A stretch of DNA of 57,886 nt from the NCBI GenBank assembly GCA_903875045.1, contig CAIQUS010000057.1, forward strand, positions 1 through 57,886, in the 5' to 3' direction. The DNA comes from an uncultured Bacteroidales bacterium (lineage in GTDB: Bacteria; Bacteroidota; Bacteroidia; Bacteroidales; FEN-979). The position numbers and the translations under genes are program-made. Below, piece by piece: positions 27,743 to 35,360 of this stretch. Under the pieces are notes generated by a model, which worked only from the letters and a program-made list of their open reading frames with translations, ran no database searches and was not told the DNA's origin. Positions within the stretch are counted from its first letter, which is position 1. Each line of letters opens with the position of its first letter.

Positions 27743-28431
27743 AATTGTGGCATCAGATGGAGTTTCCCGGCAGTTAGCTGGTATATTTTTCCCATACGCT
27801 TCGCGAGTTCCATTGAATGGGTAACAACCACCACAGCGAGACCATTTTCATGGTTCAATTCGGCAAACAACTCTCCGAGCCGGCTGGCGTTCTCCGCATC
27901 CAGCGAGCCGGTTGGTTCATCGGCCAGCAGCAGGAGGGGCTTGTTGACAAGCGCCCTGACGACAGCAGCCCGCTGACATTCACCAACAGACAATTCCCAT
28001 GGGCGCTGATGAATCTGTTTTTTCAATCCGACCCGTTCAATTAACAAATGTGCATGTTCCCGGGCAATTTTCCGCATGGATTTGTCTTTAACCGGTAAAG
28101 CCGGTAAAAGGACGTTTTCGATCAGTGTTAGCTGAGGCAGCAAGTGGTGCATCTGGAAAACAAAGCCGATAAACTTATTCCTATGGTTTGCCAGTTGGTT
28201 TTCGTTCATGGTTTCAACCGGGATGCCGTTGATGATCACCTTTCCGGTGGTTGGCTGATCCAGGGTTCCAAGAATATTCAGCAGGGTGCTTTTCCCCGAA
28301 CCGGACGGCCCCACGATGGCAATTGAATCCTTCTCATCGATTGAGAGCGAAAGCTCATGTAAAATTACATTTCGAATTTCTGAGCCAGATTGCCCATAGT
28401 GTTTGGAGATGTTGTGAAGTTCTGCTAACAT
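27739..28431 (-). CDS. ABC transporter ATPase (LolD/MacB type)
   Basis: A 230-aa nucleotide-binding subunit of typical LolD length: Walker A GPSGSGKST (41-49), Q loop in FVFQMHHLLPQ, Walker B LLLLADEPTGSLD and H loop VVVTHS. The signature motif is LSVGECQRAAVVRAL: LSVGE replaces the usual LSGGQ, an uncommon change in the residues that contact ATP across the dimer. The gene follows the glycosyltransferase by 3 bp and overlaps the permease start, so it works with the giant FtsX-type permease. The substrate is unknown; position in the redox operon suggests a link with its exported proteins. Confidence 0.92.
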   Translation of the reverse strand: MLAELHNISKHYGQSGSEIRNVILHELSLSIDEKDSIAIVGPSGSGKSTLLNILGTLDQPTTGKVIINGIPVETMNENQLANHRNKFIGFVFQMHHLLPQLTLIENVLLPALPVKDKSMRKIAREHAHLLIERVGLKKQIHQRPWELSVGECQRAAVVRALVNKPLLLLADEPTGSLDAENASRLGELFAELNHENGLAVVVVTHSMELAKRMGKIYQLTAGKLHLMPQL

Positions 28432-28434
28432 GTG

Positions 28435-29724
28435 TTATCGGATTATTCTTTCGTAAACTTCCACCATCTTTCTGGTAAGTATTCTGCTATCGAACACATC
28501 TTCTGCCGATTTTCGTCCAAGCCTGCTCATCTTTTCAAGCGCAGCACGGTCTGACAGGACTTCTGATAGTTTGGTTGCCAGTGTTTCAGCGGTATTCGGA
28601 TGGTAAATAATACCGCCGCCTGTTGTTTGAATGATCTCCGGGAAAGCGCCAAGATGGGGCTGGACAAGTGGTACTCCTGATGCAAGTGCTTCGATCTGGT
28701 ATAGTCCGAAAGCCTCTCCCTTGAGAACAGGTACTGATAAAACCGATAGTTTTTCAAAAAAACCATAAAGTGCAGGGGTGGTGAAGTCGGACTGCATCTC
28801 AAAATCCTCAAGAATGTTATGCAACTTCAACTTATGAAGTTGTAGCTGAAGAAATGCCTGATCGTCACCGGTCATGCCACCGGTGGCTTTTAATTGAAGC
28901 GTGCTGAACCGGGGATCGGATTTCAGGAGGATAAATGCATCAACAAGGATTTCAAAACCATTCTCCTCACAGATCCTTGATAAATAGCCGATGGCAGGAG
29001 GTGAATCCGCAGGCAGGGAGTAGGGGTATCTTTCCGGATTTATTCCGATATGAACAACATTCATTTTTTCAGAAGGAATATTCATCTTTTCCTTCATCAC
29101 ATTTGCAAAATAGGAACTTACAGCAATAAATGCATCCACATCCCGGCTTTTTTCCGACATCAGATCCCAGATTTTTTTTCGCCATAAAGGTTCCATTGCA
29201 TCAACCCAGACATCTTCATCCTGTAAAGAAAATATCACAGGAACCTTTACCTCTTCCCTGATTTGTTTGGCCATTCCCATTAACAGGGCATTGGAAAAAT
29301 GAACAACATCCGGTTTCTGATGGTTTTTAAGGAAATCAACCAGCCGGTCAAGTTCGTGATTCTGGTGTCCCTGTTGTCCAAGGAGCATTGATTCGGTCAG
29401 TTTTTCCAACCCGTGTGCCCTTGTGGAACCTGATTTTTTTGCCGCAAATTTCAATACAGGTTTTGAGTCCAGCATGTTTTCCAGCCAATCAGGCATGTGC
29501 CGGAACAGCGCAAACTGTTGCTTGAGATAAATATTGACTGCACCATAAAACACAGGGACATCATCGTTTGTTTTTTCTCCTGTCAGTGCAAGCGGAAGGT
29601 ACATCGGCAGGGTAACAGCATCATGGCCCAATTGCCGCAGGGAAGTAACATAAGCACTATCACGCAGGCAGTTTCCGCAATAGAAGGTGCCTCCAAAACC
29701 AGGAACAATATTTACGATTTTCAT
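28435..29724 (-). CDS. Glycosyltransferase family 4-like protein
   Basis: A 429-aa GT-B enzyme. The N-terminal domain begins MKIVNIVPGFGG and carries PDVVHFSNALL (about 140-150); the C-terminal donor domain has AIGYLSRICEENG (about 244-256) and GEAFGLYQIEALASGVPLV, the E-x7-E nucleotide-sugar motif of GT4. It is cytoplasmic and transfers a sugar from a nucleotide donor to an unknown acceptor. It lies 3 bp from each neighbour (PQQ propeller upstream, ABC ATPase downstream) and so belongs to the same unit. It might glycosylate an operon product or a lipid carried by the ABC transporter; that is inference. Confidence 0.85.
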   Translation of the reverse strand: MKIVNIVPGFGGTFYCGNCLRDSAYVTSLRQLGHDAVTLPMYLPLALTGEKTNDDVPVFYGAVNIYLKQQFALFRHMPDWLENMLDSKPVLKFAAKKSGSTRAHGLEKLTESMLLGQQGHQNHELDRLVDFLKNHQKPDVVHFSNALLMGMAKQIREEVKVPVIFSLQDEDVWVDAMEPLWRKKIWDLMSEKSRDVDAFIAVSSYFANVMKEKMNIPSEKMNVVHIGINPERYPYSLPADSPPAIGYLSRICEENGFEILVDAFILLKSDPRFSTLQLKATGGMTGDDQAFLQLQLHKLKLHNILEDFEMQSDFTTPALYGFFEKLSVLSVPVLKGEAFGLYQIEALASGVPLVQPHLGAFPEIIQTTGGGIIYHPNTAETLATKLSEVLSDRAALEKMSRLGRKSAEDVFDSRILTRKMVEVYERIIR

Positions 29725-29727
29725 AGT

Positions 29728-30861
29728 TTACTGACCAAATACATATACCTTTCCATCCTGTGCCCCGACAACGATCATTTTCGAGGTAACTGCGGGTGTG
29801 CTGAAAATGGCGCTTCCGATTTCATACACCCAGACTTCGGTCCCCGTGCTGATATCAATGACATGGAGCCGGCCATCCGTTGATGCTGCAATCACAAGGT
29901 TACCAGCAATAACCGGTGAAGCGTCGACTTTACCAAGTGTTTTAAACTTCCATTGCAACTGCCCGTTCACCGCGTCAAAACAATAGATGTAACGGTTTTG
30001 GGATCCGGTGATCACCTTCCCTGATCCGATGGCCGGTGAAGCAAGAAATGGCCCGCCCCCTTCAGTTTTCCACAGGATTTTTTTTGTCTTCAGATCGAAA
30101 CAATGGAATACGCCATCATAATTGCCAAAATAAACTTTATCGCCCAGGATGGCGGCGGATGCAGGAATGTAGGTTCCCAATTCAATTTTATCAGGCGCTT
30201 TTCCGTCATACGTGTTCACAAGGTGCAAAAAGCCGTCGCATCCGCCGAATATTGCGAATTTTCCGCTGATGGCGGGTGAACCGTTGATAAAATTTCCAGA
30301 TTCATATTTCCATAAAGCTTTTCCGGTGAGGACATCAACAGCGTGAAGATTGAAATCGTAACTTCCAACCAGGATGGAAGTGCTTTTCCTGTCCTCGCTG
30401 ATTGAAAAGTTGGCGGCCCCGGAAATCTGGCTATCGGCGGAGTACTTCCATCTCACCGCACCCGTTTTTGCATTCAGTGCAAACAGGTTTCCTGCCATGG
30501 TCCCGGCATAAATTGTATTTCCGAGGATCAGCGGAGGAGCCTCTACTGAGTTGCCCGCATTGAATTTCCATTTGAGTTTACCTGTTGAATTGATGGCATA
30601 GATATACCCGTCATTTGATCCGATAAACACCGTGCCATCCCAGATCACAGCAGATGATTTAATGGCATCCCCGGTTTTAAATGTCCAGAGGAGACGGAAG
30701 GGTGGTTTGATTAAAACCGGTGCATTGCCTGTTAATTGGGCATCGCCGCGGAAGGATGGCCAGCAGTCGCTGCTTTTAACCTGTGCAAAAAGATTGGAAA
30801 TCCCAATAATGGATAGAAAAATCAGTATGGTTAACCGATCGCGTACTGGAAAAGTCATCAT
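29728..30861 (-). CDS. Exported PQQ-like beta-propeller protein
   Basis: A 377-aa protein with a signal peptide (ending SNLFAQ, about 27) followed by about seven repeats of the form GxVYAxNAxTGxxxWKY, for example VFIGSNDGYIYAIN and LFALNAKTGAVRWKY. The repeats match the PQQ_2/BamB-like fold. The family name does not prove PQQ binding, and no haem motif is present. The gene starts inside the stop of the FeS flavoprotein (ATGA at 30861-30858). It is the shortest of the six propellers in this operon and lacks their QWRG opening, having CWPSFRGDAQ instead. Confidence 0.85.
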   Translation of the reverse strand: MMTFPVRDRLTILIFLSIIGISNLFAQVKSSDCWPSFRGDAQLTGNAPVLIKPPFRLLWTFKTGDAIKSSAVIWDGTVFIGSNDGYIYAINSTGKLKWKFNAGNSVEAPPLILGNTIYAGTMAGNLFALNAKTGAVRWKYSADSQISGAANFSISEDRKSTSILVGSYDFNLHAVDVLTGKALWKYESGNFINGSPAISGKFAIFGGCDGFLHLVNTYDGKAPDKIELGTYIPASAAILGDKVYFGNYDGVFHCFDLKTKKILWKTEGGGPFLASPAIGSGKVITGSQNRYIYCFDAVNGQLQWKFKTLGKVDASPVIAGNLVIAASTDGRLHVIDISTGTEVWVYEIGSAIFSTPAVTSKMIVVGAQDGKVYVFGQ

Positions 30862-32447
30862 AGATTTCTTTCCTCCTTTTCTTTAAAGGCAAGGGCACCT
30901 GTTGGACACGCTTCCACACATTCCGCGGCAGTTTTCGTCAGTGCCAGGCTGATAGTTTCATTGAAAGGTACTGAGATTCGAACATCAAATCCCCTGCCTG
31001 CAAAGGTAAGCCCGATGGATTCGCCATGTTTTTGAGTGATTTCAACGCATAAGCCGCACCGGATGCACTTTTCAGTTTCGTAAACCACCACCTCATGCTG
31101 AACTTCTTTGGTGATTGGTTTTCTTTCCGCCCCTGCAAACCTTTTCCGGTTGGCATCATATTCTTCCGAGTACAGCCTGAGTTTGCAACTCAATGGCTTC
31201 CTGCAATCGCAATGCATGCAGCGTTTTGCTTCATGGATGGCCTCCTGCCGGCTGAAGCCCGATAAATTCTCTTCAGAGGGATCAATCCGGTGATCAGGTA
31301 TGCTCTCTTTCAAATATTCTGCCCATTCGGGTTCAAGTAAATGACCAATGGCTGATATTGATTTATGGTGTATATCCCTGACTGATTTTTGTTTATGCAA
31401 ACCCAGATAAAGTTCTATCTCCCGGGCTGCCATTTTTCCCTGTGCCGCCGAATGGACCGCCATTTTTTGTTCCCGGATGATATTTCCGCAGGCAAAAACC
31501 CCGGGAATGCTGGTTGTAAAGCTCTTTTTGTTGATAAAAGCCCCGTGTTCATCCGGTTGAATGCCGAAAAGATCTGTCAGATTTTCTGTCATGTTCCCCG
31601 TTGCCAGCACTATTGCATCATATTTTCCAAGGATGGTTTGCTGAAATAACTCGCTGGTAATACGGATTCCCAAGCGGAATTCAGCGCCCATTTTGCGGAT
31701 GTTCCCGATTTCAGTTTCAAGTATGTTTGTTGGAAGCTGATCCAAGGGAATCTGGTATTGCATGGCACCGCCGGCTTTTTCATGTTGGTCATACAATACA
31801 CATTCATTTCCTGATCGAAGGAGGTAGAAGGCTGCTGAAAGTCCGGCAGGTCCGGTGCCAATGATGGCGGTTTTTTTACCATTCCTCACCGGAATATCGG
31901 TTACTGCGGGAGTTTCCTTAACTGCATATTGAGCAGCCGACCGCTTTAAAAGGCAAATGGAAACCGCCTGATCAATGGGTTTTCGCTTGCAGGCCTTTTC
32001 GCAGGGTGCCGGGCAAATGTATCCCAAAATGAGGGGTATGGCAATTTCTTCCCTCACGACACGCAGCGCCTTCTCAAAGTTGCCCGAAGCAATCAGCCGG
32101 TTCATCAATGGGATGTCCATAAATGCCGGACATGACAACCTGCATGGCGCTTCACAATCACCGAGATGGTCGCTGAGCAGCAATTCGAGCGCCTCCCGGC
32201 GTGCCTCTTTTATTTCATCAGAACTGGTAAGTATGTTCAGCCCTTCTGCAACCGGCATGGCACACGATGGTATCAGATTTCCGCGGTCAAGATCCTTCAC
32301 CAGGCAAACCATGCATGAAGGATGGTTTGAAAATCCCGGGCGGAAACACATCGATGGAATAGAGATGCCAAGGATGGCAGCCGCTTCCATTACTGAAATG
32401 CCCTCCTTTACCTCAACGTGGATATGATCGATGGTCAGTTTTACCAT
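30858..32447 (-). CDS. NuoG-N/GltD-type FeS flavoprotein oxidoreductase
   Basis: A 529-aa cytoplasmic protein. The N-terminal [2Fe-2S] domain (C34, C45, C48, C62) is NuoG/HydA-like. A Cys-rich segment follows (H94, C98, C102, C106) as in GltD/Fer4_20 domains, then a pyridine-nucleotide FAD domain (TAIIGTGPAGLSAAFYL at about 195-211; SIPGVFACGNI near 325). The C-terminus holds a ferredoxin-like part with CIRCGLCVE and CVEACPTGALAF. It lacks an H-cluster domain and the molybdopterin-like part of NuoG. I use the ATG at 32447, 1 bp after the NuoEF stop; the ATG at 32471 would overlap it. Together with the NuoE-NuoF fusion it could form an NAD(P)H-linked multi-cofactor enzyme; its exact reaction is unknown. 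Confidence 0.85.
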   Translation of the reverse strand: MVKLTIDHIHVEVKEGISVMEAAAILGISIPSMCFRPGFSNHPSCMVCLVKDLDRGNLIPSCAMPVAEGLNILTSSDEIKEARREALELLLSDHLGDCEAPCRLSCPAFMDIPLMNRLIASGNFEKALRVVREEIAIPLILGYICPAPCEKACKRKPIDQAVSICLLKRSAAQYAVKETPAVTDIPVRNGKKTAIIGTGPAGLSAAFYLLRSGNECVLYDQHEKAGGAMQYQIPLDQLPTNILETEIGNIRKMGAEFRLGIRITSELFQQTILGKYDAIVLATGNMTENLTDLFGIQPDEHGAFINKKSFTTSIPGVFACGNIIREQKMAVHSAAQGKMAAREIELYLGLHKQKSVRDIHHKSISAIGHLLEPEWAEYLKESIPDHRIDPSEENLSGFSRQEAIHEAKRCMHCDCRKPLSCKLRLYSEEYDANRKRFAGAERKPITKEVQHEVVVYETEKCIRCGLCVEITQKHGESIGLTFAGRGFDVRISVPFNETISLALTKTAAECVEACPTGALAFKEKEERNL

Positions 32448-32448
32448 G

Positions 32449-34806
32449 TTATTGAATGATGATGGCATCAACCGGGCAGATTTGCCTGCAAATGTCGCAT
32501 TTTATACATTTTTCGGGATCAATGGTGTGTTTTTCATAAGGGCTGAAACCAATTGCATCAGACGGACAGCGTTGGGCGCATTTGGTACAGCCGATGCATT
32601 CATCCAGAATTATATAATGAATGAGCGGCAGGCATTTCCCGGCCGGACAATGTCCATTGATGTGGGCTTCATATTCTTCACGGAAATAATGAAGGGTAGT
32701 TAGAACTGGATTCGGGGCTGTTTTTCCCAGACCGCAGAGGCTCCCTTTGGATGTGCTGTGTGCCAGTTTTTCAAGGTTGAGCAGGTCTTCATTTTTCCCC
32801 TGCCCGCTTCTGATTTTTTCCAGCAATTCCAGCATCCGGCGGGTGCCGATCCTGCAAAAAGTACATCTGCCGCACGATTGATTTTGAGTAAAAGAGAGAA
32901 AATAGTGCGCCATGTCGACCATGCAGTCAGTCTCGTCAAGTACGATAAGTCCGCCTGATCCCATCATGGTCCCTGCCTCTCTGAGCGCTTCAAAATCGAT
33001 GGGCATATCTGCCACGGAGGCAGGTAAACACCCCCCGGAAGGGCCGCCTATCTGAACGGCTTTGAATTTTAAATCACCAGCGATGCCTCCGCCAATTTCT
33101 TCGACAATTTGCCGGATGGTGATTCCCATCGGCACTTCTATCAATCCGCCGCGTTTAACTTTACCGGCCAGCGCGAACACTTTGGTGCCTTTGCTCCCGG
33201 CAGTTCCGATTTTTGAAAAAGCCTGTGCCCCATGATGGATGATCCATGGAACCAGGGATAGTGTTTCTGTGTTGTTGATCAGGGTTGGTTTTTCCCAAAG
33301 ACCTTTTTCGGCCGGATAGGGTGGCCGCATCCGGGGTAGTCCCCGTTTCCCTTCGACGGAGGCGATGAGGGCGGTTTCCTCTCCGCAAACAAATGCACCG
33401 GCGCCACCGAAAATCCGGATTTCGAAGGAGAACCCCGAACCGAAAATGGATGCTCCTGTAATGCCTTGTTCTTTACAAATTTTAAGCGCTTCGTCAATTC
33501 TGGCCACTGCAAGGGGATATTCAGCACGTATGTAAAAAATTCCATGGGATGCCCCGGTTGCATACCCTGCAATCAGCATACCCTCGATGATGCGGAATGG
33601 ATAGGATTCGAGCAACATCCTGTCCATAAAGGCACCGGGATCGCCTTCATCGCCGTTGCAGATCACAAATTTTTCCCGATTCTGCTGGTTTTTAACCATT
33701 TGCCATTTTCGACCCGATGGAAAACCCGCGCCTCCGCGGCCTCGCAACCCGCTTTCATTGATTTCATCGATCACCTGCTGAGGAGACATGGATTTAAGAC
33801 ATTTTCGAAGTGATTCAAATCCGCCCGCACGTTTATACCCTTCAATATCAGTGGGATTTGTTACGCCTCTGTTCTCGGTGGCAATGTTGAGCTGTGGGCC
33901 AAGAAATCGTGATAATGGCGTATCCCGTTGTTCTTCAAGGTATTTGCGGAATGATTTTGGAGCACCGTCTGCAAGCAGGTTCTCAAAAAGGCTGTAAAAT
34001 CCGGTTTTAACCCGGTTAACATAACCTGTTGGCTTAAAATGGCTCAACAGAATCTCCCTGACCTCCTCTGGCTTTATCCTGGCGTAAAATGCAGGGTTTT
34101 CTCCCGGTTTGATTATCTCCATAATCGGCACCTGGTTGCAGATGCCAACGCAACCTACCTGCTGGACATCAACCTTGATTCTGGTTTGTGCCAATGTTTT
34201 TTCCAGTTGCATCTTAACCTCAGAACTCCCGCTTGCCACGCAGCAGGAACCAAGGCCGATACGGATTTCACCTTGTGTGTCGGTTGAAAGTATCCCTGTT
34301 GATGTGTGGCTGTCATGATTGTCTTTCTTCTTCCGGAGAAATTCGCGTAGAATATCGCCCACATGCTCAGGTTCCACATGGCCAAAAGTCATTTCATCGA
34401 TCCTGACAACCGGAGCGAGGGTGCAGCATCCAAGACAGGCCACCTGTTCAATGGTAAAGATCCAGGAAGCATCGGTATCTTCATCGTCATTCAGTTTGAG
34501 TTCCCGTCTGAAAGCTTCATATACAAACAGGGCTCCTTTCACATGGCAGGCCGTACCTGTACACACCCTGATCCGGTGGCTGCCTGCCGGCTTGTGCCTG
34601 AACTGGGTGTAAAATGTTGAAATCCCGGAGATCAGGGAAGGGGTAATGTCAGTTGTTTCGCAAACCCTTATCAGTGCCGGGCTGGGAAGATAGTTGAATT
34701 CCTGCTGAATATCCTGCAATATCGGAATAACCACATCCACAGATGCACCGTGATGTGCAACTATCTGGTCGGTTTTTTCTTTGATATTATGGTTCTTTTT
34801 ATCCAT
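32449..34806 (-). CDS. Fused NuoE-NuoF/HydB-like NADH-oxidising FeS flavoprotein
   Basis: A 785-aa fusion. Residues 1-160 are a NuoE/HydC thioredoxin-like [2Fe-2S] domain (C82, C87, C124, C128). Residues about 180-255 are a second thioredoxin-like [2Fe-2S] domain (C188/C189, C219, C223), as in the N-terminus of HydB. Then comes the NuoF FMN/NADH core with GLRGRGGAGFPSG, CNGDEGDPGAF and GGAGAFVCGEETALI, the [4Fe-4S] site CGRCTFCRIG with SLCGLG, and two C-terminal [4Fe-4S] ferredoxin motifs (CIGCTKCAQRCP and CIKCDICRQICP). In electron-bifurcating hydrogenases HydC and HydB are separate genes; here they are one chain and no hydrogenase subunit is nearby. It should oxidise or reduce NAD(H) in the cytoplasm and pass electrons to FeS partners. 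Confidence 0.92.
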   Translation of the reverse strand: MDKKNHNIKEKTDQIVAHHGASVDVVIPILQDIQQEFNYLPSPALIRVCETTDITPSLISGISTFYTQFRHKPAGSHRIRVCTGTACHVKGALFVYEAFRRELKLNDDEDTDASWIFTIEQVACLGCCTLAPVVRIDEMTFGHVEPEHVGDILREFLRKKKDNHDSHTSTGILSTDTQGEIRIGLGSCCVASGSSEVKMQLEKTLAQTRIKVDVQQVGCVGICNQVPIMEIIKPGENPAFYARIKPEEVREILLSHFKPTGYVNRVKTGFYSLFENLLADGAPKSFRKYLEEQRDTPLSRFLGPQLNIATENRGVTNPTDIEGYKRAGGFESLRKCLKSMSPQQVIDEINESGLRGRGGAGFPSGRKWQMVKNQQNREKFVICNGDEGDPGAFMDRMLLESYPFRIIEGMLIAGYATGASHGIFYIRAEYPLAVARIDEALKICKEQGITGASIFGSGFSFEIRIFGGAGAFVCGEETALIASVEGKRGLPRMRPPYPAEKGLWEKPTLINNTETLSLVPWIIHHGAQAFSKIGTAGSKGTKVFALAGKVKRGGLIEVPMGITIRQIVEEIGGGIAGDLKFKAVQIGGPSGGCLPASVADMPIDFEALREAGTMMGSGGLIVLDETDCMVDMAHYFLSFTQNQSCGRCTFCRIGTRRMLELLEKIRSGQGKNEDLLNLEKLAHSTSKGSLCGLGKTAPNPVLTTLHYFREEYEAHINGHCPAGKCLPLIHYIILDECIGCTKCAQRCPSDAIGFSPYEKHTIDPEKCIKCDICRQICPVDAIIIQ

Positions 34807-34866
34807 TTTTTGCAGGACGAATGCATGTGTTTGTGGTCTCTTTTCTTGCTTTTTTACGATTTGATA

Positions 34867-35331
34867 TCAAATAAAATGATACAAAAAAACGATTGTACCA
34901 TCAAAAGCTGTTTTTTTATTATCCTTTATCTCCAGCGAAACATTGACTTCCGCTTTGGTTATACCCCTCAGGTTAATCAGGGATGCAAGTTTTGCCCTCA
35001 CCCTCACCTCACCTTCGACAAGAACCGGTTGGTTAAACCTGAGTTTTTCGATGCCATAATTCACCATCATTTTGATATTATTTACCTCAACAATCTGTTC
35101 CCACAAAAAGGGTAACACAGAAAGAGTTAAATATCCATGTGCAATGGTTGTTTTAAAGGGACTTTCTGTCTTTGCCCTTTCAACATCCAGGTGGATCCAC
35201 TGATAATCAAGGGTAGCTTCTGCAAATTTATTGATCTGTTCCTGGGTGATTTTTAAATAATCAGATGTTCCCAATTCTTTTCCGATGTATTGTTCAAAAT
35301 CGGCATAACTATTAACGATTAGTTTGCTCAT
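34867..35331 (-). CDS. MaoC-family dehydratase (R-specific enoyl-CoA hydratase type)
   Basis: A 154-aa single hot-dog domain. FAEATLDYQWIHLDVERA (about 35-52) holds the hydratase-2 Asp and His, and TIAHGYLTLSVLPFL (about 60-74) the following conserved helix. This matches stand-alone MaoC dehydratases that hydrate 2-enoyl-CoA to (R)-3-hydroxyacyl-CoA. I use ATG 35331; upstream ATG 35376 would overlap the propeller gene and add a non-family N-terminus. It sits between a membrane-anchored propeller and the NADH flavoprotein, 29 bp from the former and 60 bp from the latter. A CoA enzyme is unexpected in this redox operon, although acyl-CoA genes occur at 12.8-17.2 kb. Confidence 0.85.
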   Translation of the reverse strand: MSKLIVNSYADFEQYIGKELGTSDYLKITQEQINKFAEATLDYQWIHLDVERAKTESPFKTTIAHGYLTLSVLPFLWEQIVEVNNIKMMVNYGIEKLRFNQPVLVEGEVRVRAKLASLINLRGITKAEVNVSLEIKDNKKTAFDGTIVFLYHFI

Positions 35332-35360
35332 TGTTGTTGTTTTTGATTCGGTTATTCTTT

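Noticed and set aside
30858-34806. Electron-bifurcating [FeFe] hydrogenase HydABC.
   Set aside because: HydB/HydC-like parts are present, but the partner lacks the H-cluster motifs and no such gene is nearby.
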